Origin: Cellvibrio sp. PSBB006
GTDB taxonomy: Bacteria > Pseudomonadota > Gammaproteobacteria > Pseudomonadales > Cellvibrionaceae
Length of the DNA: 64,000 nt
Assembly (NCBI RefSeq): GCF_002162135.1
Contig: NZ_CP021382.1
Location: 1,426,001 to 1,490,000, forward strand
Direction of reading: 5' to 3'
The translations under genes and the position numbers were made by a program. The notes under the pieces are model-generated. The model made no database searches and was not told the DNA's origin. It saw only the letters and a list, made by a program, of their open reading frames with translations. Below, piece by piece: positions 1 through 10,790 of the stretch (the stretch's first letter is position 1; every line of letters starts with the position of its first letter).

Positions 1-1573
1 CCAGATCTTGCAGGGGAAACTGTAGCCGCTCAGCAAATACATCATCTGCCACCTTATCAACCGTTTTGATTCCCGGCACCATGCCGTACTTAAAGATTCC
101 CAGGGACGTAATAAGCTGCTCCCCACTGGCTGGCGAGAGAGAGTGACCCACATAGGCCTTCACCGCCGATACCGGCCACTGCTTGATATCGAATACCTTG
201 GCCACCTGATCAAAAATTTGCGACTCGGTGACTCGATTTTGTGGCGTGCTGGAGCCATGTGCCTGGACCATAGAGCGCTGGCGAATAGCTTCGTCACCCA
301 CGATAGCCCGCGCGGCGGCAACCGCTTTTGCCATGGTGATGTAATTGCCTGGCCCGGGAGCTGAGATAGATTTTTTGAAACCGTCTGCATTAATAAAAAC
401 GTCACTGACCGCGCCATGGATATCAGCACCCAATTCAAGGGCAAGGGCATCATCCATCAGGACAACGTATTGACTGGCTTCGGCAATAGTAAACCCGCAA
501 TTATCACCAAAAGGGCGGCTCGTGCGACGCGGATCAGTTGCATCAGCGCCATCGAGCTTTTTCAGCTTCTCCTCACTGGCAAGCGCACCCATGGTGGCAT
601 AACCATCGATAATTTCGGGGGTAATCGGTGCTTCCGCATTACCCACAATCGCCACCCGGCACTTACCACTGGCAATGTCTTCCACGGCAGCACGAAGGTT
701 ATATAAAAAAGAGGCACAGGCACCGGCTATCGCCCCGGTATGCCCCACGCTACCCAGAATGTACGCATTGACGAAGTCAGCCGGCATACTGCTCAAGCCG
801 AGCGGACATTGCTTGGTACTGACGCGCCCCCCTTTCAAACGGGACTGCAATAACCCACCGAAGCCGTTTTCATCCATTTGGCTCATCACGTTACTGGCGT
901 ATACACCTATTTCATCTGGCTTGACTGCATTTGCTATCGTGAGCCAGTCAATGCCGACAGAGCGCACCGCATCAGAGGCGCCAATGACAGCCAATTGCAA
1001 CGCGCGAGGGTGAAAATGGGAATTGTAAAGAGCACCAGGATCAAATCCGCGCGGTAGCTGACCCGCAGACTTCACCGGCATATCGCGGTAGCTATCCAGC
1101 TTGACGGTCAAATTGTCCGCAAGAGTAACCTTGACGCGGCCCGCTTCCAGCTCCTCGACTTCCCAATGTTGAGGAACCGGCTCCGGAAGATCGCGTCGGC
1201 TCATTTCAAACACCAGCGGTTGCGAACCGCTACTCAGGACCGCACTCTTTTGCCAATGCGCGGCGTCCACATCAAAGAATGTTTTTTCAATGCGGCGAAT
1301 CAAAGTGCCATCGAGTACTGCCGCCCCAAACTCCGATTCAATCTCATCCAACGTCAGGGGCTGATCATTTTCAATACGGATGTACTGTGACTCATCCACA
1401 TCAATCAAGCCCATCATCACAGCCAAACCCGCGATGGTTTCCTGGCGCTCCTTAATCGGTAGACTCTCAATAATCATGCGCCGATAGGCATGATGCGCCG
1501 AAGCTCGACCGGCAGCATTAAAACCACCGAAACCGACGATGACAGATAAACGTGATGGGGATGGGCGAGACAT
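1..1573 (-). CDS. fabY: Beta-ketoacyl-ACP synthase, FabY-like, C-terminus cut by window edge
   Basis: A continuous frame of 524 codons runs from an ATG at 1573 off the left edge, so the C-terminus is missing. It shows the Cys-His-His triad of KAS I/II-type condensing enzymes: Cys286 in GACAS, His439 in QAHGSSTPQ and His477 in VGHSLSP. An N-terminal stretch of about 200 residues before the thiolase fold matches the long (about 630 residue) FabY class of Pseudomonas (PA5174), which condenses acetyl-CoA with malonyl-ACP to start fatty-acid synthesis. The FabY assignment is an inference from this N-terminal extension; a different long ketoacyl synthase is possible. It is divergent from the GlxA-type regulator, with 129 bp between the two starts. 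Confidence 0.8.
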   Translation of the reverse strand, partial: MSRPSPSRLSVIVGFGGFNAAGRASAHHAYRRMIIESLPIKERQETIAGLAVMMGLIDVDESQYIRIENDQPLTLDEIESEFGAAVLDGTLIRRIEKTFFDVDAAHWQKSAVLSSGSQPLVFEMSRRDLPEPVPQHWEVEELEAGRVKVTLADNLTVKLDSYRDMPVKSAGQLPRGFDPGALYNSHFHPRALQLAVIGASDAVRSVGIDWLTIANAVKPDEIGVYASNVMSQMDENGFGGLLQSRLKGGRVSTKQCPLGLSSMPADFVNAYILGSVGHTGAIAGACASFLYNLRAAVEDIASGKCRVAIVGNAEAPITPEIIDGYATMGALASEEKLKKLDGADATDPRRTSRPFGDNCGFTIAEASQYVVLMDDALALELGADIHGAVSDVFINADGFKKSISAPGPGNYITMAKAVAAARAIVGDEAIRQRSMVQAHGSSTPQNRVTESQIFDQVAKVFDIKQWPVSAVKAYVGHSLSPASGEQLITSLGIFKYGMVPGIKTVDKVADDVFAERLQFPLQDL

Positions 1574-1702
1574 ACAGAAACTCCGAACAGCAATCGATTA
1601 AACGCCAGAATGGAGCAAAGTGTATTAACAATACATGACAAGTGTTATTGTTGATTCAGCCAATATCTATGCTAATTTGGCCACACCAAGAGATGCTTCT
1701 TT

Positions 1703-2716
1703 ATGAATCAATCCATCGCTCCGGCAACACAGATTACCTTTCTACTGTGCGAGAACATGCTGGCTACCAGCAGTACCCTTCCGATGGAGATGTTATTAGC
1801 GGCTGAAAGTGCCTCCCGTGAGGGACGACGCTTCATGGAGCCACGTTTGAAGCTGCGTACGGCAGCGATGTATGCCGAGGCAGTCACCACACGCTCCGGC
1901 TTTAGCTGGCAGCCTGATTGCTCACTGGAGCAGGCCACACATAATGACATCATCTACCTGCCAGGGCTTTGGCGGAACCCGCGCCCGCTTATCCGGCGCA
2001 ACGGGTACCTGCTTGAATGGCTGCGCGAGCAATATCAGAACGGGGCACTGATCAGCGCTGTGGGGACAGGCTGTTGCTTTCTCGCAGAGGCCGGTTTATT
2101 GGACGGCAAGCCGGCCACCACCCATTGGCATTATTTTGATCAATTTCAGCGGGATTACCCGGAGGTGGATTTAAAACGGCAATATTTTATTACTCAGGCA
2201 GGTAACTTGTATTGTGCGGCAAGCGTCAACTCGTTAGCGGACCTGACCGTACACTTCATTCACCGGCTGTTTGGCAAGCCGATAGCAAGCCATGTAGAAC
2301 GCCACTTTTCCCATGAAATTCGTCGCTCCTATGAGAGCAGCGGTTACTTTGAGCAGGATCACAGCCGCCACCCCGATGAGGACATCATTCAGGTACAAAT
2401 CTGGCTTCAGGATAACTATCACCGAAACATATCTTTTGAGCAGGTAGCTGATCGTTTTGGCTTAAGCACCAGAACCTTGAACCGGCGTTTTAAAACGGCA
2501 ACCGGGCAGACACCACTTCAGTATCTACAGGAAGTTCGCATCAACACCGCGCGGGATTTATTAAAAACCAGCAATCTTTCCATTAATGAAGTTGCTGAAA
2601 AAGTGGGGTATCAGGACGCAGGCTATTTCACTGCTTTATTCAAAAAACAATTGACCACTACCCCGAAGGAATACCGGGCCACTGTGCGAGCAAAATTATT
2701 TAGCAGCGATCAATAG
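1703..2716 (+). CDS. GlxA family transcriptional regulator (DJ-1/PfpI domain plus AraC HTH)
   Basis: 337 residues, the usual GlxA length. Residues about 10-190 form a class I glutamine amidotransferase-like (DJ-1/PfpI) sensor, with the characteristic LAEAGLLDGKPATTHW stretch. Residues about 225-325 carry two AraC-type helix-turn-helix motifs, including SFEQVADRFGLSTRTLNRRF and SINEVAEKVGYQDAGYFTALF. Such proteins are DNA-binding regulators whose amidotransferase-like part is normally non-catalytic and senses a small molecule; the ligand here is unknown. It is transcribed away from the fabY-like gene, so it may regulate that gene or itself, which is inference only. A strong hairpin follows the stop. 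Confidence 0.9.
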   Translation: MNQSIAPATQITFLLCENMLATSSTLPMEMLLAAESASREGRRFMEPRLKLRTAAMYAEAVTTRSGFSWQPDCSLEQATHNDIIYLPGLWRNPRPLIRRNGYLLEWLREQYQNGALISAVGTGCCFLAEAGLLDGKPATTHWHYFDQFQRDYPEVDLKRQYFITQAGNLYCAASVNSLADLTVHFIHRLFGKPIASHVERHFSHEIRRSYESSGYFEQDHSRHPDEDIIQVQIWLQDNYHRNISFEQVADRFGLSTRTLNRRFKTATGQTPLQYLQEVRINTARDLLKTSNLSINEVAEKVGYQDAGYFTALFKKQLTTTPKEYRATVRAKLFSSDQ

Positions 2717-2718
2717 AA

Positions 2719-2746
2719 AAGCGCCGGACCTGGTGGTCCGGCGCTT
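2719..2746. terminator. Bidirectional rho-independent terminator
   Basis: Perfect 12-bp stem (AAGCGCCGGACC and its complement) with a TGGT loop, directly after the regulator stop and just past the end of the convergent heat-shock gene. The flanking A/T bases could serve either direction. Confidence 0.85.
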
Positions 2747-2770
2747 AACTTTGTTAAACAAACTATTGGG

Positions 2771-3247
2771 TTAAGCAGCAGCTGAATCCGATTGCTTTAC
2801 CGCAGTCAATTTTTCCTGCGGTTTGCCGCTGTTAATTTGAATAGTACGCGGTTTCATAGCCTCTGGAATTTCGCGCTGCAAGTCGATATGTAATAAACCA
2901 TTCGCTATGGTAGCTGACTTGACCTGTACATGGTCTGCAAGCTGGAAACGACGCTCGAAGCTTCGCGCAGCAATACCCTGATGCAAATAGGTTTTCGGTT
3001 TTTCGTCGGATGGTTTGCTCGCTGAAATGGTGAGGTTATTTTGATTGAGCTCTATATGCAGCTCATCCTGATCAAAACCCGCAACCGCCATGGTGATGCG
3101 GTACTGGTCTTCACAGGTCAATTCGATGTTGTAAGGTGGATAACTGGGTTGGGCCTGTTCTGTGCGACTTAAACTATCAAGTAAGTTAGCCATGCGGTCA
3201 AAACCGATCGCGGTACGATAGAGCGGAGAAAAATCAAAATTACGCAT
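2771..3247 (-). CDS. ibpA: Small heat-shock protein, Hsp20/IbpA family
   Basis: 158 residues. The N-terminus MRNFDFSPLYRTAIGFDR is the hallmark of proteobacterial IbpA/IbpB. The alpha-crystallin domain spans about residues 37-130, and the tail holds an I-x-I-type anchor (RTIQIN) used for oligomer contacts. The protein is a cytosolic ATP-independent holdase that binds unfolded proteins and inclusion bodies for the DnaK/ClpB system. The ATG at 3247 has the SD core AGGA seven bases upstream, locked inside a ROSE-like hairpin, which points to translational induction by heat. No clean sigma-32 promoter was evident upstream, although CTTGA-type hexamers occur around 3293-3305. Confidence 0.93.
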   Translation of the reverse strand: MRNFDFSPLYRTAIGFDRMANLLDSLSRTEQAQPSYPPYNIELTCEDQYRITMAVAGFDQDELHIELNQNNLTISASKPSDEKPKTYLHQGIAARSFERRFQLADHVQVKSATIANGLLHIDLQREIPEAMKPRTIQINSGKPQEKLTAVKQSDSAAA

Positions 3248-3251
3248 ACGT

Positions 3252-3272
3252 ATATCCTCATTCGAGCAATAT
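3252..3272 (-). promoter_or_regulatory. ROSE-like RNA thermometer hairpin sequestering the ibpA SD
   Basis: On the minus strand the leader folds into a hairpin: 5' arm ATATTGCTC, loop GAAT, 3' arm GAGGATAT. The arm sequence TTGCT faces AGGA with one unpaired (bulged) G and one U-G pair. This is the defining UYGCU-versus-SD pairing of ROSE elements in front of small heat-shock genes. The SD is melted at high temperature, allowing translation. Only the conserved last hairpin is clear; upstream ROSE stems were not resolved. Confidence 0.75.
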
Positions 3273-3380
3273 AAAAAGTTGGACCTATCAAAAAGATCAA
3301 GTCAAGTGAATGTTGCTTCCCTCTTAAGAGCGGCTGCAAAGGTAAAATAAGGACGGCCAATATATTTTCAAGTCGAGCGA

Positions 3381-4292
3381 TTAATTATTTTTAAGAATTT
3401 TAGCAAGAGCGCCTGTCAAGTCAGGATAAATAAAGGTAAAACCTTCCTGCTCACTCGCCTGCGGCACAACCCGCTGGCTTGCCAATAACAGCTGCTCAGC
3501 CATCTCACCAAACACCAAGCGCAGCGCAAATGCTGGCATGGGTAAAAGCGCCGGCCGATGAAGCACGCCAGCAAGTTGCTGCGTAAAATCCTGATTCTTC
3601 AGCGGTTGCGGAGCAACACCATTCACCGGCCCTTGCAGCGCCTGATGCTCCAGGCAAAAAATAATCATACGCACCAAATCATCTCGATGAATCCATGACA
3701 TCCACTGCTGCCCATCACCCAATCTCCCACCCAAGCCCAACTTGAACGCCGGCAGCATCCTCTGCAATGCGCCACCGTCCGAACCCAGGACTATACCCGT
3801 GCGAAGCAGACAGACACGCGAACCCAATGCGGAAAATTGTGACGCGATCACTTCCCAGTCGCGGCACAAGGTCGCCGCGTAGTTCTCGCCTACCTGACCG
3901 GCCTCCGTTAACACGTCATCATCACGATCACCGTAAAAACCGATAGCGCTACCGCTCACTACGACGTCAGGGTAGACGTGATTGGATCGGAAGAAATCCA
4001 GCAGTTTTTTCGTCAACCCGATCCGACTGGCATAAAATTCATTTTTACGTTTTTCGTTCCACCGGCCATTTGCCAATGGCTCACCGGCGAGATTCACCAG
4101 GTGAGAAAAATCAGCATTTCCTTGCAACAAGCTTTCAATTACCCGAACGCCTGGCGGCAACAATTTCTCTGCGCGTTCCGGATTTCTGGAGAGAACTGTT
4201 ACTGTGTAACCTCGGCGAACCAGCTGCTCACATAAGGGAACCCCAATAAATCCGGTCCCACCAGTTATTAGTAAACGTTTATCGTGCGACAT
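3381..4292 (-). CDS. TIGR01777 family NAD(P)-dependent epimerase-like protein
   Basis: 303 residues. The N-terminal Rossmann motif GGTGFIGVPL binds NAD(P). A central stretch with SGSAIGFYGDRDDD and the C-terminal DUF1731-type segment (about 250-300, with FALRLVFGEMAEQLL) are typical of the TIGR01777/YfcH family of atypical short-chain dehydrogenases. The substrate is unknown for most members. The ATG at 4292 is preceded by GGGAGAGAAC, a good ribosome site. It appears to be a single-gene unit, downstream-convergent with nothing and separated from hpf by a 319-bp divergent spacer. Confidence 0.9.
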   Translation of the reverse strand: MSHDKRLLITGGTGFIGVPLCEQLVRRGYTVTVLSRNPERAEKLLPPGVRVIESLLQGNADFSHLVNLAGEPLANGRWNEKRKNEFYASRIGLTKKLLDFFRSNHVYPDVVVSGSAIGFYGDRDDDVLTEAGQVGENYAATLCRDWEVIASQFSALGSRVCLLRTGIVLGSDGGALQRMLPAFKLGLGGRLGDGQQWMSWIHRDDLVRMIIFCLEHQALQGPVNGVAPQPLKNQDFTQQLAGVLHRPALLPMPAFALRLVFGEMAEQLLLASQRVVPQASEQEGFTFIYPDLTGALAKILKNN

Positions 4293-4611
4293 ATGTTCTC
4301 TCCCAGTGGATTTAGCTCAAAACTATCATGTGATATCTAACGATAAATCCGTAGTTGCCCTTTGCTGTTACGTATGCAAAAGCATTTTCTCGTAGTCGTA
4401 TATTGACACTTTCGCAAATCCAAAGTGACTATTGATGAACAAACGCACATATTAATTTTTCAGATGAAAATGTTCTTATAAAAAAGGGAGATTTCACCTT
4501 GATATTTTCTGGGGAATCATCAATATAGTTAATGAGAGTTTTCGAAAATCCATCCTGCCACGGACCGTTTTTTCAAGCTCTCATCCATCGCACCGTTAAG
4601 GAGGTTAACGA
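4293..4611. promoter_or_regulatory. Divergent intergenic region between the SDR gene and hpf
   Basis: 319 bp, AT-rich, with no ORF that looks real. It must hold promoters for both flanking genes. A possible sigma-70 pair for hpf is TTGATA (4499-4504) with TATAGT (4524-4529), spacing 19, which is weak. A strong SD (AAGGAGGT) ends the region in front of hpf. Confidence 0.35.
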
Positions 4612-4935
4612 ATGAAACCTGCAGTCGATGTCATTTATCGTGATCTGGATTCATCTGCCGCACTAAACGAAGTCATCTCCCGAAAAGTTGAAAAACTTAA
4701 TCGCTTTACCGATCAAATCATCCACAGCCGCGTAGTCCTTGATACTCCCCACAACCACAAACACAAAGGCAAACAATACCGAGCATCTATTGAACTCGAT
4801 ATTAAAGGCGGTGCCGTGACTGTAGCGCGGGATGATGAGTCTATTCATGTGGCAGTACGCGATGCCTTCTTGACGGCCGAGCGCAAAATCAAGCAAATGA
4901 ATGCCAAACATCGAGATATCAGACAAACCCACTGA
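4612..4935 (+). CDS. hpf: Ribosome hibernation promoting factor (HPF/YfiA family, short form)
   Basis: 107 residues, the length of short HPF/YhbH proteins. The N-terminus with DLDSSAALNEVISRKVEKLNRF and the ending with ESIHVAVRDAFLTAERKIKQ follow the beta-alpha-beta-beta-beta-alpha fold of the family. It binds the 30S decoding region and stabilises inactive 100S ribosomes in stationary phase. The start has a near-perfect SD (AAGGAGGT) eight bases upstream. In many gammaproteobacteria hpf follows rpoN; here it stands alone with its own terminator. Confidence 0.92.
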   Translation: MKPAVDVIYRDLDSSAALNEVISRKVEKLNRFTDQIIHSRVVLDTPHNHKHKGKQYRASIELDIKGGAVTVARDDESIHVAVRDAFLTAERKIKQMNAKHRDIRQTH

Positions 4936-4972
4936 TTTTTCAAACATCCGTAGTAGCTTTGCAAACTTCCAA

Positions 4973-5016
4973 CCAATAAAAAAGCCGGCCTCTTTCGGGG
5001 CCGGCTTTTTTATTGG
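4973..5016. terminator. Strong bidirectional terminator between hpf and the sapC-like gene
   Basis: 18-bp perfect stem (core AAAAAAGCCGGCC and its complement) around a short CTTTCGG-type loop, with A and T tracts on both sides. It serves hpf on the plus strand and the convergent sapC-like gene on the minus strand. Confidence 0.9.
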
Positions 5017-5030
5017 TAATCAGGATAGCG

Positions 5031-5780
5031 TTAAGCGTTTGCTGGAACCATCTGCCCTGACATTTTATTAATTAGATCATTCAAATTCGACAGTGACTGC
5101 ATGTGGCTATAAATCAGCTCCATTCCATCCTTCTTGAATAAATCCAGAACTTCCGCATCACTAATTTTTTTCAGTTTCTCGCGTTTAACCACATAGAAAC
5201 CGGTGAGATTCATATTTGCTGCCTGATTATCTTTAAAAGTAATCGTGGCCTGCATAGGCTCCAGCAAATCCAGCTCGTGCAGTTTTTTACAAAATGCCTT
5301 GGTCATTTCCGCACGGTATTGATAATCCTTAAGGAATTCTACCACCTCTTTGAGATGAGCAGATTGCTCGCCGTTATCATCAAACAAACGTTTGCCTTGG
5401 CTCCCATCGGGAATGCAGGCTTTGCTGTTCTCATCAATGCACAGCGTCAAGGTTTCGGCCTCTTTCGCACCGGCCAATACAAACGGGTAGCGACGGATAA
5501 ATGCAGGAATATAACGCGCTGAAAATTTCCCATTGGCGTCGATAAATAAATTCTGACCTTCTTTCAGACCCATCACCGCCAAGGGGAGATACTCACCTTC
5601 CGTTGCGGTAGCGGAGAAAATAATGGGGTATTCGCCCGCTGCAAAGGGAATCTCCGTGGCCAGCAGCGGTGATGAATTCAAATGCGCAGCAAAATCATAG
5701 CTGGACACATTAACAGCCCAAGTGCGGTGTTTATCGGAGAGCGGCTGAATATTTTCGTAAATCATTAATTGCTTTGACAC
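5031..5780 (-). CDS. SapC family protein
   Basis: 249 residues matching the SapC family in length and layout. Visible family-like segments are LPLAVMGLKEGQNLFID, ARYIPAFIRRYPFVLAGA and LTGFYVVKREKLKKISD. SapC was named from an S-layer-associated locus, but its biochemical role is not established; in Cellvibrionaceae and Alteromonadales members often sit beside TonB receptors and glycan genes. There is no signal peptide, so a cytosolic location is likely. It is convergent with hpf, and upstream lies tRNA-Pro on the same strand. Confidence 0.82.
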   Translation of the reverse strand: MSKQLMIYENIQPLSDKHRTWAVNVSSYDFAAHLNSSPLLATEIPFAAGEYPIIFSATATEGEYLPLAVMGLKEGQNLFIDANGKFSARYIPAFIRRYPFVLAGAKEAETLTLCIDENSKACIPDGSQGKRLFDDNGEQSAHLKEVVEFLKDYQYRAEMTKAFCKKLHELDLLEPMQATITFKDNQAANMNLTGFYVVKREKLKKISDAEVLDLFKKDGMELIYSHMQSLSNLNDLINKMSGQMVPANA

Positions 5781-5951
5781 AAGTATACCTCTTGTTATTT
5801 TGAAGAACGCACCTTAATTTGAAGAGCACAGGGGCGATACCAAAGAAGGCGTACATAGTAGCACTTTGATCGGAATGTGCCAGTAGTCGAAAAGCAATGT
5901 CAGATGAGAATTGGAGTGCTAAAGAAGAAGATAAAAAGATAAGCTAGAAAA

Positions 5952-6028
5952 TGGTCGGAACGGCGGGATTTGAACCCACGACCCCCACACCCCCAGTATG
6001 GTGCGCTACCTGGCTGCGCTACGCTCCG
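5952..6028 (-). tRNA. tRNA-Pro (anticodon GGG), CCA encoded
   Basis: Full cloverleaf on the minus strand. Acceptor CGGAGCG pairs with CGTTCCG, U8-A9 is TA, the D-stem is GCGC/GCGC, and the anticodon stem CCATA/TGTGG encloses the loop CTGGGGG (anticodon at 5992-5994). The T-stem GTGGG/CCCGC has the loop TTCAAAT, the discriminator is A, and CCA is encoded. Its place after ihfA and merR matches Pseudomonas genomes. Confidence 0.96.
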
Positions 6029-6135
6029 ACGAGACATCAAAAACTGATATTGCAGCAATGGTTTACGCCATCAGCTGCGAGGGATCGGCATAATACCGCA
6101 ATTTATCGATATTGCAACTGCCGATGACACGGAAA

Positions 6136-6495
6136 TTATCTGGCTTTCAATACGTCTAGTAATTGTTCTAATTCCACAATCATTTGAGAAACCAGATGCG
6201 TGAATTGATTGGATTCGTTTTGCTGTGGGTCGCTACTCATCTGCAAGCGGGCGCCACCAATGGTGAAACCTTGATCATATAGCAGTGTGCGAATCTGGCG
6301 AATCGTAAGCACATCCTGACGCTGATAATAACGACGATTACCCCGGCGCTTTACCGGCTTTAATTGAGGAAATTCCTGCTCCCAATAGCGCAAGACATGA
6401 GGCTTTACTGCGCATAGCTCGCTGACTTCACCAATCGTAAAGTAGCGCTTACCGGGAATGACCGGCAGTTCGTCGTTATGACTTGGTTCCAGCAT
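6136..6495 (-). CDS. MerR family transcriptional regulator downstream of ihfA
   Basis: 119 residues. The winged HTH (about residues 18-90) contains [20 protein letters not shown] and [16 protein letters not shown], followed by a short dimerisation helix. No metal-binding cysteine cluster is visible at the C-terminus, so it is not a MerR/CueR-type metal sensor. The start overlaps the end of ihfA by 20 bases, showing translational coupling in the pheST-ihfA operon. This uncharacterised regulator keeps this position in pseudomonads (PA2737-like). Confidence 0.9.
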   Translation of the reverse strand: MLEPSHNDELPVIPGKRYFTIGEVSELCAVKPHVLRYWEQEFPQLKPVKRRGNRRYYQRQDVLTIRQIRTLLYDQGFTIGGARLQMSSDPQQNESNQFTHLVSQMIVELEQLLDVLKAR

Positions 6496-6784
6496 ATGCT
6501 TCTACTCTGGCCTTGAGTTTTTGTCCCGGGCGGAAAGTGACTACCCGACGCGCACTGATCGGGATTTCCTCTCCCGTCTTGGGATTGCGTCCCGGACGTT
6601 GGCTTTTGTCACGTAGATCAAAATTTCCAAAGCCAGACAACTTTACCTGTTCGTTATTTTCAAGAGCGTGACGAATCTCTTCAAAAAAGAGTTCAACAAG
6701 CTCTTTGGCTTCGCGTTTATTAAGGCCGAGATCTTCATACAGCTTCTCGGCCAAGTCTGCTTTCGTCAGAGCACCATCCGGCAT
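6476..6784 (-). CDS. ihfA: Integration host factor alpha subunit
   Basis: 102 residues. It has the DNABII fold with N-terminal [20 protein letters not shown] and the DNA-bending beta-arm [20 protein letters not shown], including the minor-groove proline. It forms a heterodimer with IHF-beta that bends DNA sharply at promoters, origins and recombination sites. It follows pheT by 11 bp and overlaps the merR-like gene, so it is read in the pheST operon as in E. coli and Pseudomonas. Confidence 0.97.
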   Translation of the reverse strand: MPDGALTKADLAEKLYEDLGLNKREAKELVELFFEEIRHALENNEQVKLSGFGNFDLRDKSQRPGRNPKTGEEIPISARRVVTFRPGQKLKARVEAYAGTKS

Positions 6785-6795
6785 ATTTATTATCC

Positions 6796-9171
6796 CTATC
6801 TGAGGGTGGCTGCAAAGTTTGCCTCCAGATATCGAACAACATTGTCTATAGAGGCGCTGATCTCATCCTCTGTAAGAGTGCGTGATGGATGTTGAAAGGT
6901 CAACCCCATCGCCACACTTTTTCTATGTGGATCAATACCTTTGCCCATATATACGTCAAATACCTTTAAGTCCACAAGCTCTTCCCCAGCTTTATTTTTG
7001 ACAGCATCCAGCAGAGCGTCCGCAGCCAGGTTGCGATCGACCACAACGGCCAGATCACGGCGCACCTCGGGGAACCTGGACAACGGGCTAAAACCTGGCA
7101 CACGCGCCGCCAACAGGCTGGTTAATGTGACCTCAAAAACATAAGCCGCTTTGGGTATGTCCAATTGCTGCTGGAGTGTGGGATGCAAAGCGCCCAGATA
7201 GCCCTGCAGCTCCCCTTCGCAATAGATAGCCGCCGTTTGCCCAGGATGCATTGCAGGATGAACGGCAGCTTTGAAGGTAAAGCCAGAAGTATTACCCGTT
7301 ACGCCGATCAGCGACTCAAGGTCGCCCTTAAGATCAAAAAAATCTACCCAGTCGGCCGAATTTGCCCAGGATTCCGGGCTACGACGACCATAGACCAATC
7401 CTGCCAGCATGGCTTGTTGTTTAAAGCCATCCGGCGCAGGCAAAAAGCGTAGCCCACTCTCAAAAAGTCGAACGCGCTCCTGCTGCCGGTTAAGATTATG
7501 CCGCAGCACGTTTACCAGACCGGGCAAGAGGCTGGTCCGCATGGCGGACATATCCGCACTGATCGGGTTACGCAAGATAATCGCATCCGTTTGCGGGTCG
7601 AATAACGACGCCATCTTAGGCTCAATAAAGCTATAGGTGATGGCCTCTTGATAACCGCGGGAGACCAGATGACGCCGTAAGGCAGGCAATCCAAGCTTCA
7701 CTTCCGGATGAGGCTGAATTGCCAGAGGCTTGGCCAAACTACGCGTCGGCAAACGGTTGTAACCATAAATCCTGGCCAGCTCCTCTAACAAATCCGCCTC
7801 AATAGCGATGTCAAAGCGGTAGGAAGGCGTCGAGAACGTCCAACCTTCCTCATTCTCTTCATCCAACGAGAGGCCGAGGCGCCCCAAAATATCCACGACT
7901 TCAGTGCTTGCCATATCAAGGCTCAGGCCACTCTGAATTCTGGCGCGACGCAATCTAATCTGGCGTTTTTGAGGTAAATGGCCATTAGTGACATGGATCA
8001 CCGGGCCAGCTTCGCCCCCCACAATCTCAAGTAATAATGCGGTCGCTCGCTCAACTGCCTCAATCTGTAATTCGTAGTCCACCCCACGCTCAAAGCGGTG
8101 CGAAGAGTCCGTATGCAGCCCATAGGAGCGCGCCCGGCCGGCTATGGATACAGGATTGAAAAAAGCACTTTCCAGGAAAATATCACGAGTAGTGTCGCTG
8201 ACAGAGGTGGCCTTGCCCCCCATTACACCGGCAATAGCCAAAGCCTGTTGATCGTCGGCAATCACCAGCGTATCGGCGTTAAGCTTAACCTCCTGACCGT
8301 CCAGCAGGACCAGTGACTCACCCTGCTGTGCCATACGGACATGAATGGCACCCTGCAATTTCTGGAGGTCAAAAGCATGCATAGGTTGCCCTAATTCCAT
8401 GAGGACATAGTTGGTCACGTCAACAACAGCATCTATTGAACGCAAACCAGCACGGATCAGTTTGTCCTGCAACCAGGCCGGAGAAGGACGAGAGATATCA
8501 ATATTGCGAATAACCCGACCTACATAACGACTACAGGCGGCATCAGCCTCAAGGTGAACAGCAAAGGTGTCACTCAGCGTCGGTACAACCGCAGGAATAG
8601 CGGGTGACTCAACTGAAGCACGATTCAGAACGCCGATCTCCCGTGCCATGCCTTTTACACTCAGGCAGTCGCTGCGGTTGGGCGTAAGGTCTACTTCGAT
8701 CAGCTTGTCATCAAGCTTGAGGTATTCACGCAAGTCAGCACCAACGGGGGCGTCCGCAGCCAGCTCCCACAAACCACTATCATCATCGCCCGCTTCCAAC
8801 TCCGTCTGCCCACACAGCATGCCGAAGGATTCAACGCCCCGCAATTTGGCTTTCTTGATCTGGAAGTCACCGGGCAATTTAGCGCCAATGGTGGCAAAAG
8901 GTGCCTTAAGACCCACGCGCGCATTCGGCGCTCCACAAACGACCTGCATTTGTCCTTCCGGCAAACCGGCCACCTGGCAAACACGCAATTTATCTGCGTC
9001 CGGGTGTTGTTCGACGGCAATAATTTCACCCACAATCACACCGGAAAAATCGCCGGCAATTGACTCTATTCCATCCACTTCCAGTCCAGCCATGGTCAGC
9101 TGCGCCACCAACTCATCGGTGGAAATAGCCGGATTAACCCATTCGCGCAACCAGGATTCACTTACTTTCAT
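6796..9171 (-). CDS. pheT: Phenylalanine-tRNA ligase beta subunit
   Basis: 791 residues, normal for bacterial PheT. Domains in order: EMAP-like tRNA-binding domain (about 39-150, [20 protein letters not shown]), B3/B4 editing region (about 210-385), B5 (about 405-475), catalytic-like core, and a C-terminal ferredoxin-fold anticodon-binding domain (about 695-790, [19 protein letters not shown]). It forms the alpha2-beta2 synthetase with PheS and clears Tyr-tRNA(Phe). It is co-transcribed with pheS (74-bp gap) and ihfA. Confidence 0.97.
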   Translation of the reverse strand: MKVSESWLREWVNPAISTDELVAQLTMAGLEVDGIESIAGDFSGVIVGEIIAVEQHPDADKLRVCQVAGLPEGQMQVVCGAPNARVGLKAPFATIGAKLPGDFQIKKAKLRGVESFGMLCGQTELEAGDDDSGLWELAADAPVGADLREYLKLDDKLIEVDLTPNRSDCLSVKGMAREIGVLNRASVESPAIPAVVPTLSDTFAVHLEADAACSRYVGRVIRNIDISRPSPAWLQDKLIRAGLRSIDAVVDVTNYVLMELGQPMHAFDLQKLQGAIHVRMAQQGESLVLLDGQEVKLNADTLVIADDQQALAIAGVMGGKATSVSDTTRDIFLESAFFNPVSIAGRARSYGLHTDSSHRFERGVDYELQIEAVERATALLLEIVGGEAGPVIHVTNGHLPQKRQIRLRRARIQSGLSLDMASTEVVDILGRLGLSLDEENEEGWTFSTPSYRFDIAIEADLLEELARIYGYNRLPTRSLAKPLAIQPHPEVKLGLPALRRHLVSRGYQEAITYSFIEPKMASLFDPQTDAIILRNPISADMSAMRTSLLPGLVNVLRHNLNRQQERVRLFESGLRFLPAPDGFKQQAMLAGLVYGRRSPESWANSADWVDFFDLKGDLESLIGVTGNTSGFTFKAAVHPAMHPGQTAAIYCEGELQGYLGALHPTLQQQLDIPKAAYVFEVTLTSLLAARVPGFSPLSRFPEVRRDLAVVVDRNLAADALLDAVKNKAGEELVDLKVFDVYMGKGIDPHRKSVAMGLTFQHPSRTLTEDEISASIDNVVRYLEANFAATLR

Positions 9172-9245
9172 AGTATTCAGTCTCTAGGAGCTAATAATAG
9201 TCTCTAGTGGTTTCTCTCCACCGCCGGAGGGCCGTGGTTGTTTGA

Positions 9246-10344
<1,099 letters not shown>

Positions 10345-10394
10345 CATCGCGTTCGCATCGGTGTTCTTACAAACACCTGACAGTCATTGGACGA

Positions 10395-10754
10395 TTAAGC
10401 AGCCAGAGCTGATTTAGCCTTCTCAACAACTGCAGCAAAAGCTGCCTTATCGTATACCGCCAGATCAGCCAGTACGCGACGGTCAAGCACGATATTGGCT
10501 TTCTTCAAGCCGGCAATCAGTTGACTGTAGGTCATGCCTTCAGCACGAGACTGGGCATTGATACGAGTGATCCACAATGCACGGAAGTTACGCTTCTTGA
10601 CGCGACGATCGCGGTAAGCATATTGACCGGCTTTGATAACAGCCTGCTTGGCTACGCGGAATACGCGTGAGCGTGCACCGTAATAACCTTTTGCAGCTTT
10701 TAAAACTTTCTTGTGACGACGACGCGCCTCTACACCACGCTTAACACGGGCCAT
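10395..10754 (-). CDS. rplT: 50S ribosomal protein L20
   Basis: 119 residues, family-normal. The sequence begins [18 protein letters not shown] and contains [20 protein letters not shown], typical L20 with a very basic N-terminal extension that threads 23S rRNA. In E. coli L20 represses its own operon by binding the rpmI leader; whether that holds here cannot be read by eye. It is 36 bp downstream of rpmI. Confidence 0.98.
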   Translation of the reverse strand: MARVKRGVEARRRHKKVLKAAKGYYGARSRVFRVAKQAVIKAGQYAYRDRRVKKRNFRALWITRINAQSRAEGMTYSQLIAGLKKANIVLDRRVLADLAVYDKAAFAAVVEKAKSALAA

Positions 10755-10790
10755 AATTCAATCCTCTCAAAATTCTCAATGAAGCCAATA

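Noticed and set aside
3270..3310. Sigma-32 promoter of ibpA
   Set aside because: CTTGA-like hexamers exist, but no CCCCAT-type -10 at proper spacing could be defended.
5952..6028. tRNA-Pro as an attachment site for an integrated element
   Set aside because: The flanking genes are the usual core genes; no integrase and no repeat of the tRNA 3' end was noticed.
8567..9187. 206-codon plus-strand open frame inside pheT
   Set aside because: Antisense shadow of a certain gene; Ser/Thr/Pro-rich translation without family features or a ribosome site.
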